Assembly (NCBI RefSeq): GCF_026212465.1
Contig: NC_080062.1
Span: 2,066,001 to 2,130,000, forward strand
Direction: 5' to 3'
DNA from: Amaranthus tricolor
Lineage: Eukaryota; Streptophyta; Magnoliopsida; Caryophyllales; Amaranthaceae
Length of the DNA: 64,000 nucleotides
Of this stretch, positions 21,776 through 33,216 are shown one piece after another (position 1 is the first letter of the stretch; each line of letters opens with the position of its first letter). Both the position numbers and the translations under genes were made by a program. The notes under the pieces are model-generated. The model was not told where the DNA came from. It saw only the letters and a list, made by a program, of their open reading frames with translations, and did no database searches.

Positions 21776-24671
21776 AAAAATTTTTTTTTTTAAAAGAACA
21801 TGTGTCTTGCCCATCCTATAATAGGATTTTAGATTATCTCTGCATATGATCGTTCTTTGTCGATGTTTGATTCGAAAATACGATCTTTTAAATATATCTT
21901 CGACATTTTTTTTTAATCTAAAGATTTTACCATTAAAAAGTAAATGATATTTTTTTTTTCCTTTATTGCTTCTTTTGTTCTTTTTAAGAAGAGTTACTCT
22001 TCTACCGCCCTTAATTTCTAAATTTAAACAATTTTCATCATTTAAACTCACATTAAAAGTATACAACTCTCCTCCCATTAAAAAAAAAAAAAAAAGTAAA
22101 TGCATAATTTGGGGTAATAAGTAATAAGGATGTTGGATTTCATTGTCCTGTGAGATCCGATCTATCAATCTATGGTAGGGCCTTTAATATGGATGTTGGA
22201 TTCAAACCAATTCACAAGAATTCGCTCTTGTGAATTTGTTAACTGCTTTCTCCCTTTCAGTTTATTTGACTCATTTGTAAAGGACACGAAAATATATATT
22301 TATACTATTAAAATTTTGAAATAGTGATATTTAAATTAAATATCACTAAATATATCTCACTAAAAGCAAATTATGTTATAGTGGATATTGAACAAATACA
22401 ATAAAACAAACCAAAATAGAAAAGTAAGACAAATTCATTGGACGGAAGGGACAATTATTTACTAGTATATCTACCTTATTTTGTGCAACTCGCACCTATA
22501 ATTTATAAAAAAAATTAATTCGTAAATTTAAATTGTTAATGCTTTTGTGTTGATTAAACATAAAAAATATTATGAAATCGAGCCAATTTAAGTTAAATTG
22601 GAAATATTTTAACTTTTCTCTAATTATTTGTTTAGCTCTTAAATGTAAATAAATTATTAAACTAAAATCATTGTTCAAAGTGAAGTGTCATCCCTATATG
22701 AATGGCTAGGATATAGGGAGGATGGGGTAGAGGCAGATCAATATCCTTGCCACAAGAAAATCGCGATCTAAAAGAGTTTCTTATCTTTAAGAACGTTTTA
22801 CAAAAAAATATCCTTCAAGTAAAAATCTACGGAAAAAAAAAACGAAACAGAGAACACAAATAAAGTACAATCTTGGAGACAAAACTATTAGAAATAAAGG
22901 AAAAAAACATGATAGCACTAAGAAAAACTCAAGTAACAAGGAAGCTATGGAGACTCCCAAACACAAATTGGATATCTCTAACCACACGATCTCAAAGTAG
23001 AAGGGTATATATGCTCTAAATACTATTATGAACAATAAAGTAAAGAAAAACTTTCACAACTATTTGCACTTCCTTAAATGAGACAGAGATAGTTTATCCT
23101 AACAGTTACTCTTGCAAGTTTAACGCAATAAACTCGAATTATCATAATTAGCACTAATTGACTATTTATCTCATCTATAAAATATATTTTACGGTAGTGT
23201 AACCTTCTCATACAACAAATTGTGCTATTACATAAATTATATACGAATATATAATTAAAATTTGAAATAAAAAGGAATGGCAATATATATGCATTACCAC
23301 AAATTTAAAATATTTATAATTTGATGATGATCCTCCTATTTTGTTTTTTATAATAGTGATAATTATTATATATCATAACACCCCCACTATATATTAGTTT
23401 AAAGGATAAAATTATATAATTCCTTTGTTTCAATTTACCTGCGATGTTTGCTCAATGCAGTAATCGAATCCTTAATATCTCTATTTATGTATAATAAAAA
23501 ATTACAAAAATTTAATACTAATAATCTTTACAGTGAAACGAATCGAACAAGATCTCACTTGACTATGTTCTAGAAGACTAAAAAGTATAATTTTCTCAAT
23601 AATTAGTTTGTGTTATTTTTACAAATGACTTAGTTGTTTGGTTATTGGGTGGTATTGGTTGACTTGTTTATTAGAGAAAAAAAGTTAAAAGTTAATAAAA
23701 TAGTTTTAAATAGTGATTTGAATTTTAACGTAAATGTATTTTAGTTGGCTTAAAACGTTTACTATCAAATATTTTAAAGGCTGTCTCACCGATCAAAATG
23801 AAAAAAATTGTAAGTTAATATAATTATATAAAAGCTAATGAATAAACTATTTATCAAACACACCTTATTTTGATAGATTGGTTGTATTTATTTATTATGA
23901 ATAAAATCGTATATAAACTTTTTTAAGGAACTTATAATGAAAATATAACTTAATTTTAAATATTAATCTATATAAAATTATAATTTAGGATTATATAAAT
24001 TTCAATTTAATTATTTTAAATATACTTAAATTTAAAATTTATCATTATGTCACGCGTTAATAGGTGCAATTAACATTTATATCTCTATTACAACTGTAAA
24101 TATCACACCACAATAAATTTAATTTTTCGTGATATTGAATTTAGTGGCATTAAAAAGAAAAAAATTTCCTATAAAAATCCAACCTTTTCATGATATTCCT
24201 ACAACAATTTTACCTATCGATTAACCATGAATAATCTCAACTTTGAGGGGTATTTTCTAGAGTAAACCCAGTTATCAGATGAATTGCTATAGCAAGTTTT
24301 AATATAATATTTTATTATGCTACTTAAGTGCCTAATAAAATTTACTAAATCCACTATATATACTATTATAAATTTGAAGTTGAAATATTTAGATTAAATA
24401 TCGCTAAATACATCTCACTAAAAGCAAATTGTATTGTAGTGACTATTCATTCATTACTCTTAATTTGTGATTAGTTTTTAGTTTATAAGTTAAAATATAG
24501 TCAAGTTGAATATTGTTTGATCCGTCTCAATGCAAAAGATAATTAACATCAAATTTTATATTTTTTTTTATTATTTCTAATTAGAGATATTAAAAATTAG
24601 ATTAGTGTATTAGACTACGTAAAACATCAAATATTACAAGTATTTTAATACGGAAGAAATATACATCTACT

Positions 24672-24890
24672 ACCTCCGTTTCCTAATGTTCTTACCATTT
24701 AGAATATAAGATTTTTAAAATATATATAGATGATAAAATATATCTGTGAGATTTTAGTAGATTTATCTTAAAGTATATTTTTTTTATTATATATTTTCTA
24801 TAATTTTTTATGATGCATATTTAGAAATATTAAAAATTAAAATTTTAAAAAAATAAACGGATAGATCATTAAAAAAAGAGTGAGTATATT
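24672..24890. mobile_element. Degenerate Stowaway-like MITE
   Basis: A left end with ctacctccgtttcctaatg and a right end with aaacggatagatc and agagtgagta are separated by about 180 bp of AT-rich DNA with some inverted symmetry. Ends of this type and TA target sites are typical of Tc1/mariner-related MITEs. The termini have decayed. Confidence 0.5.
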
Positions 24891-26431
24891 TTTTGTTAAA
24901 ATTAATACCCGGTTCTCCGCACGCTGTATACTAAGCAACTTTTAACCCATTGACCCGATCATCTTCCTCCTCTTCGGATCTACGTCCCTACCAAACTCAA
25001 TGGGTCGGGTCTAAATCCGTTACAACTAACAAGGTGGAGGATCCTTTTAAGGCTGGATTTGCCCCATTTTAAAACGGGTTAAGCCCAATTATCCACTAAG
25101 CGAGTTAAGATCTTAATGAGTTTATTGGCCTTTAACAATTGGTGGGACACAATTTTTATTAAAGACAATCTCATCGTAAGATATGAGTCTATATGAATAT
25201 CACCTCACTTATTTAATTTTTTTTCTTTGATTCATTTTATTTTTATAGAAATGTTTATGGACAATTTCAAGTTAATTAATAATTGTAAATATATTATACT
25301 TTAATTTTTAATCAATATTTAATCGATATAACAATTTCTAATGACTGCATGTTAAAAATTATTTTGTATTTTTGTTAATATTTTATTATTCACTAATTCT
25401 TTATTGAGATCGTCTAACCATGAGACGGTGTCAATTGGGTCAGCTCAAATTCTTTTTAGAAAAACTGCTTTCCTGTACAGTATAAATATAATTGTTTTTT
25501 TTTTTTAATGTTTTTTTACTAATAAGCTGGTTGTATGGACTCTCTCATGATGAGACAGTTTCATAACTAAGACTTACTGTTTATTATTATAAAGACCTCA
25601 CATAATTCTTTTTTTATTTGGGTGTTGGTTAAAGAATCTAGAAGAGAGGGATCAATTAATCATTCACATATTATGTGGTTAGAAACAAAGAAAGAAATTC
25701 TTGTCTCAACTCTCAAAGGTGAAAGGGAAGCCTTCAATTCTTAGGCAAACCACTCAATAAAAAAGTGGAACATTATATTTAGGCACTATTTATTCAAGCT
25801 AAGACATAGAATTCTACAAATAAAGGGAGTATCAATTATCATCGTTAGTCTATCATTTTGTATATTTCATGGTTCAAGCTATTTAGTTTTAATTAAATGT
25901 CTCATTAAATAATGTGTTAATTTTACAAAAAATCAAAGAGGAACCGTACAAGAGGTGTAAGTATGTACGATAATAGGAGATAGTCTAAGTAAATAACAAT
26001 AATTTGTAATATTTGCAAATTACCTTTATGTGAAAAAATGTAATAGGGTGAGGCTTTTAGGATTTTAATTAATTTTTTTTGTTTTGTTTACTTTATTAAT
26101 ATTTGTTTTGTTTTTTTTTGTGGTGATTTACAAATCATGCTGATTTGATTAGAAATTTCTGCTACAGTAGTATTACGACCCATGAGTTGACTCATTTCAT
26201 GATACTCCCTCGGTCTCTCTTATTTTCTACCACTTTTATCTAACAAAAGCAACATGATCATCACAGACTTATTTTTCAACCCAATTTCGTTTTCTACATA
26301 TATATTATTGCTGATAACTCTTCACCCAAATTTTTCTCATAATAATAGAAGTTTTATAGTATAACTTAAAGATTGGACTTCTATAACTAGACAAAAGGGA
26401 ATTATTTTTTCAAAAATAGGATTATTTTTTT

Positions 26432-26550
26432 CAAGTCAACATAATCAGGACTACGGAGTGTCGATATAGGTAAAAATAAATAAAATTGGTAGTGATATAA
26501 TGTGGTCGAGAAGCTTCATTCTATGACTATCTGGTCTATTTTCATCAATA
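26432..26550 (+). repeat. Dispersed repeat, copy 2 (partner 18058-18171)
   Basis: This is a direct-orientation copy of 18058-18171, keeping the same gtggtcgagaagctt core and the same ends. The flanks of the two copies do not match, so the homology is limited to this segment. That fits a discrete small element rather than a larger duplication. Confidence 0.8.
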
Positions 26551-27409
26551 CTTGTTCTTTGATTGGTTAGACTTAGACATTAGTTCAAGTGGCTTCTATT
26601 TTTTTAAGCAAATTGTGAGATTAATTCAAACCTCTGACTTTGTATAAAATTGTTGGCAAAAATTTGAAGTCATACTCATTCAAAGTCCTTTGGTCATCAA
26701 TCTTTGACCATAATTGAATGGTAACATGATTAGCATACCTATCACAAGTTCACAACAATAATATGCCATTACTCAACTTGAAATTCGTGTTGTGTTGAAT
26801 TTTCGTGGGTTGTGTAGCAGCGGAATATGTGTAATAATGTATCGTACCGGCCACCCTTTAAATAAAAAATTCTTTTTATTATTAATTTTTTTGCCAAAAA
26901 TGAAACTAAAATTAATAGTGTGTCGTGCTACTGGTCTGTACCTACAGACTACATACCGTGTCATGCCATTCTTACAAAATAGTGAGCGTTGCATGCCCGT
27001 GGTCCATTGTGCCAATTGGTGGGCCCTGTAGTACCTTGCTATCGGCTGTGCTCGTGTAGGTCTAATCTGTGGCCATGTCTAGTTATTACCGTTTGAGGTC
27101 ACACGTATGCAACCTTGCCTTTGGAATAATAAAAAAATGATTTTGATTAATTTTTAATTATAAACATCATCTACAATTCATATAAATAAGAAGCAGAAAA
27201 AATTCTTCCCTTTTTTCAGCCAAACTTATAATAAAAAAAAATTAAATCAATCATTCATTCCACTATTATTTATTATAATTTGATAAACATGATAAATATA
27301 TGGCTTGATTGAAAATAAATTAATCAAACTCTTGGGTGACTAGGTCCCAAAAAGAAGGAATATGTCTTGACATAAAATCTCACAAGTTGTCTACCTACCT
27401 TTCTTCATG

Positions 27410-27422
27410 TATATATATATAT
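27410..27422 (+). promoter_or_regulatory. TATA box candidate upstream of the 75-aa ORF
   Basis: A run of alternating TA lies 123 bp before the ATG at 27545, followed by a CT-rich leader. It could equally be a simple repeat. Confidence 0.4.
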
Positions 27423-27544
27423 TAGTATATGCTAACTTTGGGTCCTAACATTCATCAAACTAATTCATTCATTCCTTGTTTCTTTTTCATTTTAGTCTCT
27501 TATCATTTTTACAATTCTAAGTTTTTCTTATATCATTATAAGAG

Positions 27545-27772
27545 ATGAATTCCTTTTGTGAAGGAAGCAATTCATTAAATGGTAATTTATATTTGGAGGA
27601 GATGAAAATGTGTTATAATTTTTGGGGTTTTGAAGAAGCAAAGGTTTTGTGGTATCCTTTTTACAATTTGGTTATTGATGATAATAGAAGTTTACAATAT
27701 GATGATGATGAGATTGTTTGGCAACATGATGTTTGGAATTTGATGGATATTAAGGAAATTCCAAATCATTGA
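27545..27772 (+). CDS. Possible small intronless gene, 75 aa, unknown function
   Basis: The ATG lies in the context agagATGaa, and the frame runs to a TGA with no intron needed. The protein starts MNSFCEGSNSLNGNLYLEEM. It is acidic, with a YDDDEIVW segment and several Trp and Tyr residues. It shows no signal peptide, membrane span or motif I recognise. The region is less AT-biased than its surroundings and sits 3' of a plausible TATA box and leader, which is why I keep it. The nearest gene is the RbcS pseudogene 600 bp downstream on the other strand. It may be a lineage-specific small protein or a chance ORF. Confidence 0.4.
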   Translation: MNSFCEGSNSLNGNLYLEEMKMCYNFWGFEEAKVLWYPFYNLVIDDNRSLQYDDDEIVWQHDVWNLMDIKEIPNH

Positions 27773-28374
27773 ATTAAATTCTTGTTAGTAATTTTTATAT
27801 TTATTGGATAGTAAATAGAAAAATGACGTTAAATTTTACTTACTTTTAATTTGTATTTTTATATATCTTATTGAAATTTTAATTCATAGTTTAAATTTTT
27901 TAATAGGAAAAATACGCTTGAATCAAGTAATGAAATCTACAACAACAGAAAAGGGCGTAATCATATTTTGTATTGAAATTTTAACTGATAGTATAGATTT
28001 TGAGTTCGATCCTAACTGCTCGCTCCAGACTACCATAATCTTCCTCATTCCTTGGGACTATACTAAAAACATTTGGTAAATACGATACACAATTATAATT
28101 CACATACTTACTAAGTGAACTTCTATTTTTAATATAACCAATCGGGGTGGTTGATCAAGTCATCATTCACATATATACATTTCACTTTCCTAGCTCTATA
28201 TGACCCACAAAAGATGAAGAAACAACATATAGGGAAAAAGAAAAAAAAACCCAAATACACAAGAAGAAATACTTCACAAAAGAATAAAGATCAATAACAA
28301 TTATGCTTAGAAACATACATTATGGATCAAATCACATCACAATACTATGCACATATAGAGCCTGCCTATGACAT
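27773..28374. other. Spacer, includes the former 3' untranslated region of an RbcS copy
   Basis: Positions about 28295-28374 align with the DNA just 3' of the intact RbcS gene (45130-45224), so this is the old 3' untranslated region read on the minus strand. The rest shows no feature. Confidence 0.6.
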
Positions 28375-29118
28375 TCAATTAGTATCCGTAAATTTGTAGG
28401 CAATGAAACTGATGCATTGCACTTGACGGACATTATCGAATTCGATGATACAAATGAAGGCAGTGGGGTAAGCCTTCTTGGCCTCTTCCACCTCGTTCAC
28501 AACCTGAACGGGATCAGTGCATCCGTACATGGGCAATTTCCTCATGGTCTAGTAACGATCATCTTGGTATCCTGGAGACCTGTGGTTCTCACGGTATACA
28601 CGGTATACAAATCCATGCTAGAAAAGAAAATACGACTACTTATCTTATCTATCATAAGTTTTTAATTTTCGAATTATAATGAAATATATTATATATACAG
28701 TTATTTTTATCCATGTAAATAAAAGTTGCAAATAATATTTGCTATCATTGTTAATCGAAAACGACATTGTTATTCTTATAAGAGTAAGATTGCATTCATC
28801 AAATACTCCAAACTTCGTTTAATTAAACGACACTTAATAACATTAAAGTAATGAAATATATGTAGTTACTGTTGTGCAACAGCGGAAGTAAGGTTCGATG
28901 AACAATAAAGAAATTCAATGCAAACAAAAATGACACAAGAGATTTAACGTGGTTCACTATCAATGTGATAGCTACGTCCACCGGCGCCGAGATCAAATAA
29001 TTTCACTATAAACGCAAAGAATTTACAAGATGAATAACAATCACACTTACAAATTATAATGGCTCTCTTGTGATCTCTTTCAATTTGTGAATCATCAAAC
29101 CCTAGCACTAAGAGAAGG

Positions 29119-29156
<38 letters not shown>

Positions 29157-29747
29157 TAAAACCTAACTAGAAGATGCTTAGGTTCCAAGAAAACCCAAAT
29201 AACCGTCAAAACCCACGTGAAAATAAGGCAAAATGCATAACCGTCAAAAAGCAACGACTCGTCTCTAGTGAGCAACGACTCGTTGCAACAAGTGACGAGT
29301 CGTCTCCAAAATGTTACGACTCGTGGCAAAGTTTCTGACCTAAAAATGCAACTTCAGTGAGAAAGCCACGATTCGTTGCTTTCTCTACTCTAGAAGCGAC
29401 AAGTCATCGTCTAGCCTTTGACCTACATCTTCACTCGTTCTTTTTAACTTCATCTTCAACCATGATCAAGACTCGATTCGAGTCACCAATCATCTAACAG
29501 TTACTTCCAACTCGAATTTAATGCAAGGGATCCATCCCTTGTTAAGAAGGTATTGAACTTGAGCAAATAATTGGGTGTCACTTAGAGGTGGAACGTAAGA
29601 CAAAGTCTCAAACTTCTTCTTACCAACTGGTGGCCATACTTGCATACATTGAACTCTTCCACCATTGTTAGCAATAGAAGTTATGCCATTGTTCTTCTTG
29701 CTAACTGGGAAAGCTGAAATAGATTTCAAACCATTGAATGGTGCAAC
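28375..29747 (-). pseudogene. RBCS: RbcS pseudogene 1 (Rubisco small subunit)
   Basis: Fused exons 1-2 read from 29747 to 29505, and exon 3 from 28617 to 28375. The transit peptide is cut off before VAPFNGLK, so the first 25 or so residues and the promoter are missing. Intron 1, which the intact copy has between Gln and Val-Trp-Pro-Pro, is absent: VQCMQ runs directly into VWPPVG. Exon 3 has a 9-base duplication (VYR twice) and a TAG (28551-28549) where Trp of the invariant RYWTMW segment belongs. A 630-bp solo LTR sits in intron 2, only five bases after the splice donor. A functional copy would encode the nuclear-coded small subunit that assembles with RbcL in the chloroplast; this one cannot. 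Confidence 0.93.
28870..29499. mobile_element. Solo LTR (630 bp) in intron 2 of RbcS pseudogene 1
   Basis: The element starts TGTTGTGCAACAG and ends ATCTAACA, as LTRs do (TG...CA). It is flanked by the perfect 5-bp duplication gttac (28865-28869 and 29500-29504). Without it, intron 2 would be about 260 bp, close to the 228 bp of the other pseudogene. It contains a TA then CA microsatellite (29118-29156) and several palindromic ACGACTCGT-type boxes (29250-29380). No internal retrotransposon region is present, so it arose by LTR-LTR recombination. Superfamily is probably Copia, from general appearance only. Confidence 0.9.
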
Positions 29748-31599
29748 TGGATGGCCATACTTCGGTAGTGTATGTTATATTGTTATTACCTTACATCAAT
29801 TCATGTATTCTTATCCTGATGAATTGATGATGGTTTCTCACTTCCTAACCTTTTACTAATACTTGTACGCAAATTGTCGTATGAGATGATCTTATTGTGA
29901 GACGTACGAGTTACATAAATGATAAATGGTTAAATAGTCTAATTAATAAAGTATGAGCTTTTTGTTTCGAAGTCTTCTTATCGAGATACTGTCTCTTGCA
30001 AGAGTAGCTGATACTTTTAGTCTTATATTAGTAATAGAGTAATAGGGTCTACTCAGGCCCTAATCCGAGCCTGATAGGATCAATCAAAGAAACATAAAGC
30101 ACTGTTTGGCCCAAAAAGCTTGCAGACTTAACCCAAGCAAGCTAGATATAGGAAGGAGTGTTGTTTAAAGGGTGAGGATGTATGAAGGCTAAAAAACCAT
30201 TTTAAATTCCCCATGTTATTCAGTAGGTCTCAACTAGGGTGGAGTTTTGAGAGTCAGATATACGCACTCTATTGTTATGATACTCTTGCTAATGATAATG
30301 AAGAGGTTGTTTCCAATTGACCTTTAATAATAAATATTATCTGTAATTTTATGGAGTGTAAAATAAGAAGTGAACATGAGTGATGAATGATGAGTGGAGA
30401 ATCTTTGCCGTGAAAAACAATCTGGTCAAAATAAGTTTATTCTTCATGAGTTTACATTGACAATAAGACTAAATTTACAAAACTAAAAGAAATCCTTCAA
30501 TATAACATTCAAGGATTATAAAGCAACGTGTAGTTAAAGAAATGGGATTAAAATTGCAAAGTATAGACAAATTATTTTATTTTACATAGAAGTGATTTGT
30601 TTTAAAAAACACATTAAAAGATAGAGAGTCGAATCTTAAATACTATATTATTTATTTATCATATTTATGGTTAAAAAATGAGCAACTTATAAGAGTAGTG
30701 GATAAGCTTTCAACTTTATAAAAATACATTCTTAAGTCTAAAGACAGGGCAGTACAATAAAATACTCGATTTGCTTTTTGTTTAAATTTTATTGCACATT
30801 TTATTTAGAACGTCAATTTTAAATTCACAAAAATTTAGACGAGACGGTCTCATTATAAGACCGTCAATTTGAGCCGATCAAGTTCACGCGTGTAACAACA
30901 TTTTAATTTTTTGGAAATTTATCAATTCATTCACAAATTCTTTTTTCTCATGATAGAAAGTATTATTACCAATAGCAACAATATTCTAAAGAAATTTAAT
31001 TGTATAAAAAAAAATCCAAAGTAAATATCTCACTCTCAAGCCACTGTTCTTCTTATCACAAATTTTATATATTTCTTATCTCATAATCTCATCCACAAAT
31101 CACAATCACATTATTTTATCTCTGTTTAATATAACTTTTTTTTTCTCAAAAATCAGGAATTTCTTTACAAACAAGAGGAAATGTTTACCACTACTAAGCC
31201 AACATATAATTACCATAGTAAAAATAAAATAATTATTTTTAAAAGAGACTGCTTCTGTTTAATAATCTTAAAATAAGAAATTTATGTTCTCATAATTTAT
31301 ACTCTATTAATTAAATTATTATCTATATATAAAGCAAGTCTGATAGTGAAAACGTCTTATATGACATTTTGTGAAAAGTTAATAACTCACCTTCTACAAA
31401 CTTTATCTGTTTACTTAAACCAATTCACTTGTGAAAATTTAAAAACTCACCTTCTACAAATCTAACCCGTTTACTGAAACGTTGATGTAGCCTAACTTGA
31501 TTAGTAAAAAGAAGACACTTTGAGTCCACATGTAAGTCCAAATAAGAAACCCACCCAAATCAAAGAAAATTTGAACAAAATAAACTTATTTAAAAAAAG
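29748..31599. other. Intergenic DNA with RbcS promoter remnant
   Basis: On the minus strand, 29815-29755 matches the DNA about 200-250 bp upstream of the RbcS pseudogene at 50.4 kb, so a promoter fragment survives next to the truncated gene. At about 30227-30343 a SINE-like fragment is seen. No gene was found in the rest. Confidence 0.5.
30227..30343 (+). repeat. SINE-like fragment, related to 36208-36350
   Basis: The string ggtggagttttgagagtcag followed by atatacgcactct and gaggttgtttccaattgacc resembles a tRNA-derived SINE body known from many plants (ggtcggatgtacgcagcc and gaggttgtttcc). A second diverged copy lies in KH-gene intron 1. The ends are not defined. Confidence 0.45.
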
Positions 31600-31869
31600 G
31601 AAAAATTACCCTGAATAATACGAATTTTCACTGATTTTCCTACAATAATAGGAACTTTCAATTAACCATGAATAATACGAACTTTAATACATATTTCCCG
31701 CTAGCATACCTGACCGGTTCTTTACCTGGAGAAACGATAAATTCCCCATTTCTTCATTATGCTAGCGGGAAATATGTATCGAAGTTCGTATTTTATTCAT
31801 AGTTAATTGAAAGTTCGTATTATTGTAGGAAAATCAGTGAAAGTTCGTATTATTCAGGGTAATTTTTCT
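31600..31869. mobile_element. Foldback MITE with about 105-bp arms
   Basis: The left arm begins gaaaaattaccctgaataat and runs to tttcccgctagcat. The right arm is its reverse complement, from atgctagcgggaaa to cagggtaatttttc. About 40 bp separates the arms, so the DNA can fold into a long hairpin. The arms have an internal period: aataatacgaa-like phrases recur every 25-30 bp. No target duplication was identified. Confidence 0.85.
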
Positions 31870-31943
31870 TACTTAGTTTTATCAGCCAAAAAAAAAATTT
31901 AAAGGAATGAGTAAGTTTACCGGTAACAGGTAAAATTGTATGC

Positions 31944-32050
31944 CAGCGGGAAATATGTATCAAAGTTCGTATTACTCATGGTTAATTGAAAGTTCGTATT
32001 ATTGTAGGAAAATCAGTGAAAGTTCGTATTATTCAGAATAATTTTTCTTT
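31944..32050. mobile_element. Extra half of the same foldback element
   Basis: This is a second copy of only the right arm of the element at 31600-31869, in the same orientation and about 90% similar by eye, starting at ccagcgggaaatatgtat. It suggests an older insertion that lost its left arm, or an aberrant duplication. Confidence 0.8.
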
Positions 32051-32059
32051 AAAAAAATT

Positions 32060-32310
32060 CTCAAAATAGAAATTTTGATTTCTAAAATAAGCGTCTCTAT
32101 GCCAAAGTTAACAGTAAACAAAGAAACTAGTAATAAATTATCAAAATTCTTGATTTTCTGTTACTAACAGCGAATAGATTGAAGACAATATTATAATATT
32201 TGAAATGACAAAAAATTAAACCAATGTTTTTTCTACATTCTCAACCAACCAAGAAATGTTGACCTTTTTACTGATTCTTTTAATCACTTTTAATAACAGC
32301 GAATAAATAT
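32060..32310 (+). mobile_element. MULE-type relic end upstream of the KH gene
   Basis: The sequence aaaataagcgtctctatgcc (TAAGCGTC box) is followed about 70 bp on by a decayed 27-bp palindrome (32151-32177) with core CTGTTACTAACAG and right arm TAACAGCGAATAG. A further taacagcgaata occurs near 32292. The order and geometry match the MULE ends at 2.3 and 5.6 kb. It lies about 1 kb before the KH start codon, in the likely promoter. Confidence 0.5.
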
Positions 32311-32559
32311 CAGATTTTAGCTTTGACATATTGACCTTATTTTGGAAAGTATTTCTCAAAACTTATTTTAGAAATTTTTTTAAAAATAATCTTTTTTAAA
32401 AAAATTTTCCCAAACGAAAAGACATGGAAAGAACTAGCAAAATGAAAGGATCGAAAATTAAGAAGAAACTGATTGAAGTAAAAAGGACAATCGAAAGAAA
32501 AAATAACCCTAATTTTCGTTCCAATTTTTCTCAAGAATTTCTTCGAAGATGAGAACTTT

Positions 32560-33216
32560 TTCAACAATCTTTCTCTTGACTGAAAGATTTCATTTCTAAT
32601 TCTCTTTTTTGTTCACATTTTATCTCTCTACTCAGTTTCAGGTGACACTTTCTATCTTCTTTTATTTCGCCGCTTAAACCCTAAATTCTCGCTCCTTTAT
32701 CTCCCTACTGTTGTTTCGTTTTTGGTTGTGAGTATATTTCCCTTTGATTTTAAATTATTAGGCGGTGAATTTGTGTAAAATTAGGTTTAAATGCTGATAT
32801 TTGTTACTGTTTGATTTCAAAAACCAAATAAATTATTGAGGTTATGTTGTTTGTTTATTGGTTTAAGTGATTTGTGTTTTTTTTGCTAGAAGTATTTGGG
32901 ATTGTAGTATCATAGTTGTGGCAAGGATTTTGGTTTAATGTACGCGATGTATTGTGAATGCGTGGGAATTGTTTTAGAAAATTGTAGAAATTACTGAAGT
33001 CATTTTGTTTGTAATGTGTTATGTGATTGCATTGTTTCCTGTTAGTCTTGTGTAGCTGTAATATTTAGCATTTCAGTGATTTGGATGTATGTGTAACAAC
33101 TCCAGTAATTGTATGTATGCGGTATGATTATGTGGTATTGCAGTGAGTGATTGTCTGATTGATGTGTTTTTTTGCTATAATGTAGGCTTTTTGGGATTAA
33201 GAAGATTTTGCTAGAA
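32560..33216 (+). promoter_or_regulatory. Probable 5' leader and leader intron of the KH gene
   Basis: The CT-rich stretch around 32580-32720, with aaaccctaaattctcgctcc, looks like a plant leader exon. A splice donor gtgagtat occurs near 32727, and an acceptor ataatgtag at 33177-33185 precedes the coding exon by 31 bp. A leader intron is therefore likely, but this is inferred from splice-like sequences only. Confidence 0.5.

Larger units (their letters stand above)
21776..27409. other. Long AT-rich gene-free stretch with MITE remains
   Basis: No coding exon was found in 5.6 kb. Recognisable pieces are a foldback-type relic (24160-24290), a Stowaway-like MITE (about 24672-24890, from cctccgtttcctaatg to agagtgagta), one Stowaway-like end at 26207, and the second copy of a dispersed repeat at 26432-26550. 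Repeated gagac/gtctc motifs near 25140-25570 are common small repeats. Apparent ORFs here, such as 21728-22168, are low-complexity. Confidence 0.6.

Noticed and set aside
21728..22168. 146-aa minus-strand ORF
   Set aside because: It is Lys/Phe/Leu-rich, comes from A/T runs, includes MULE-end repeat sequence and has no domain.
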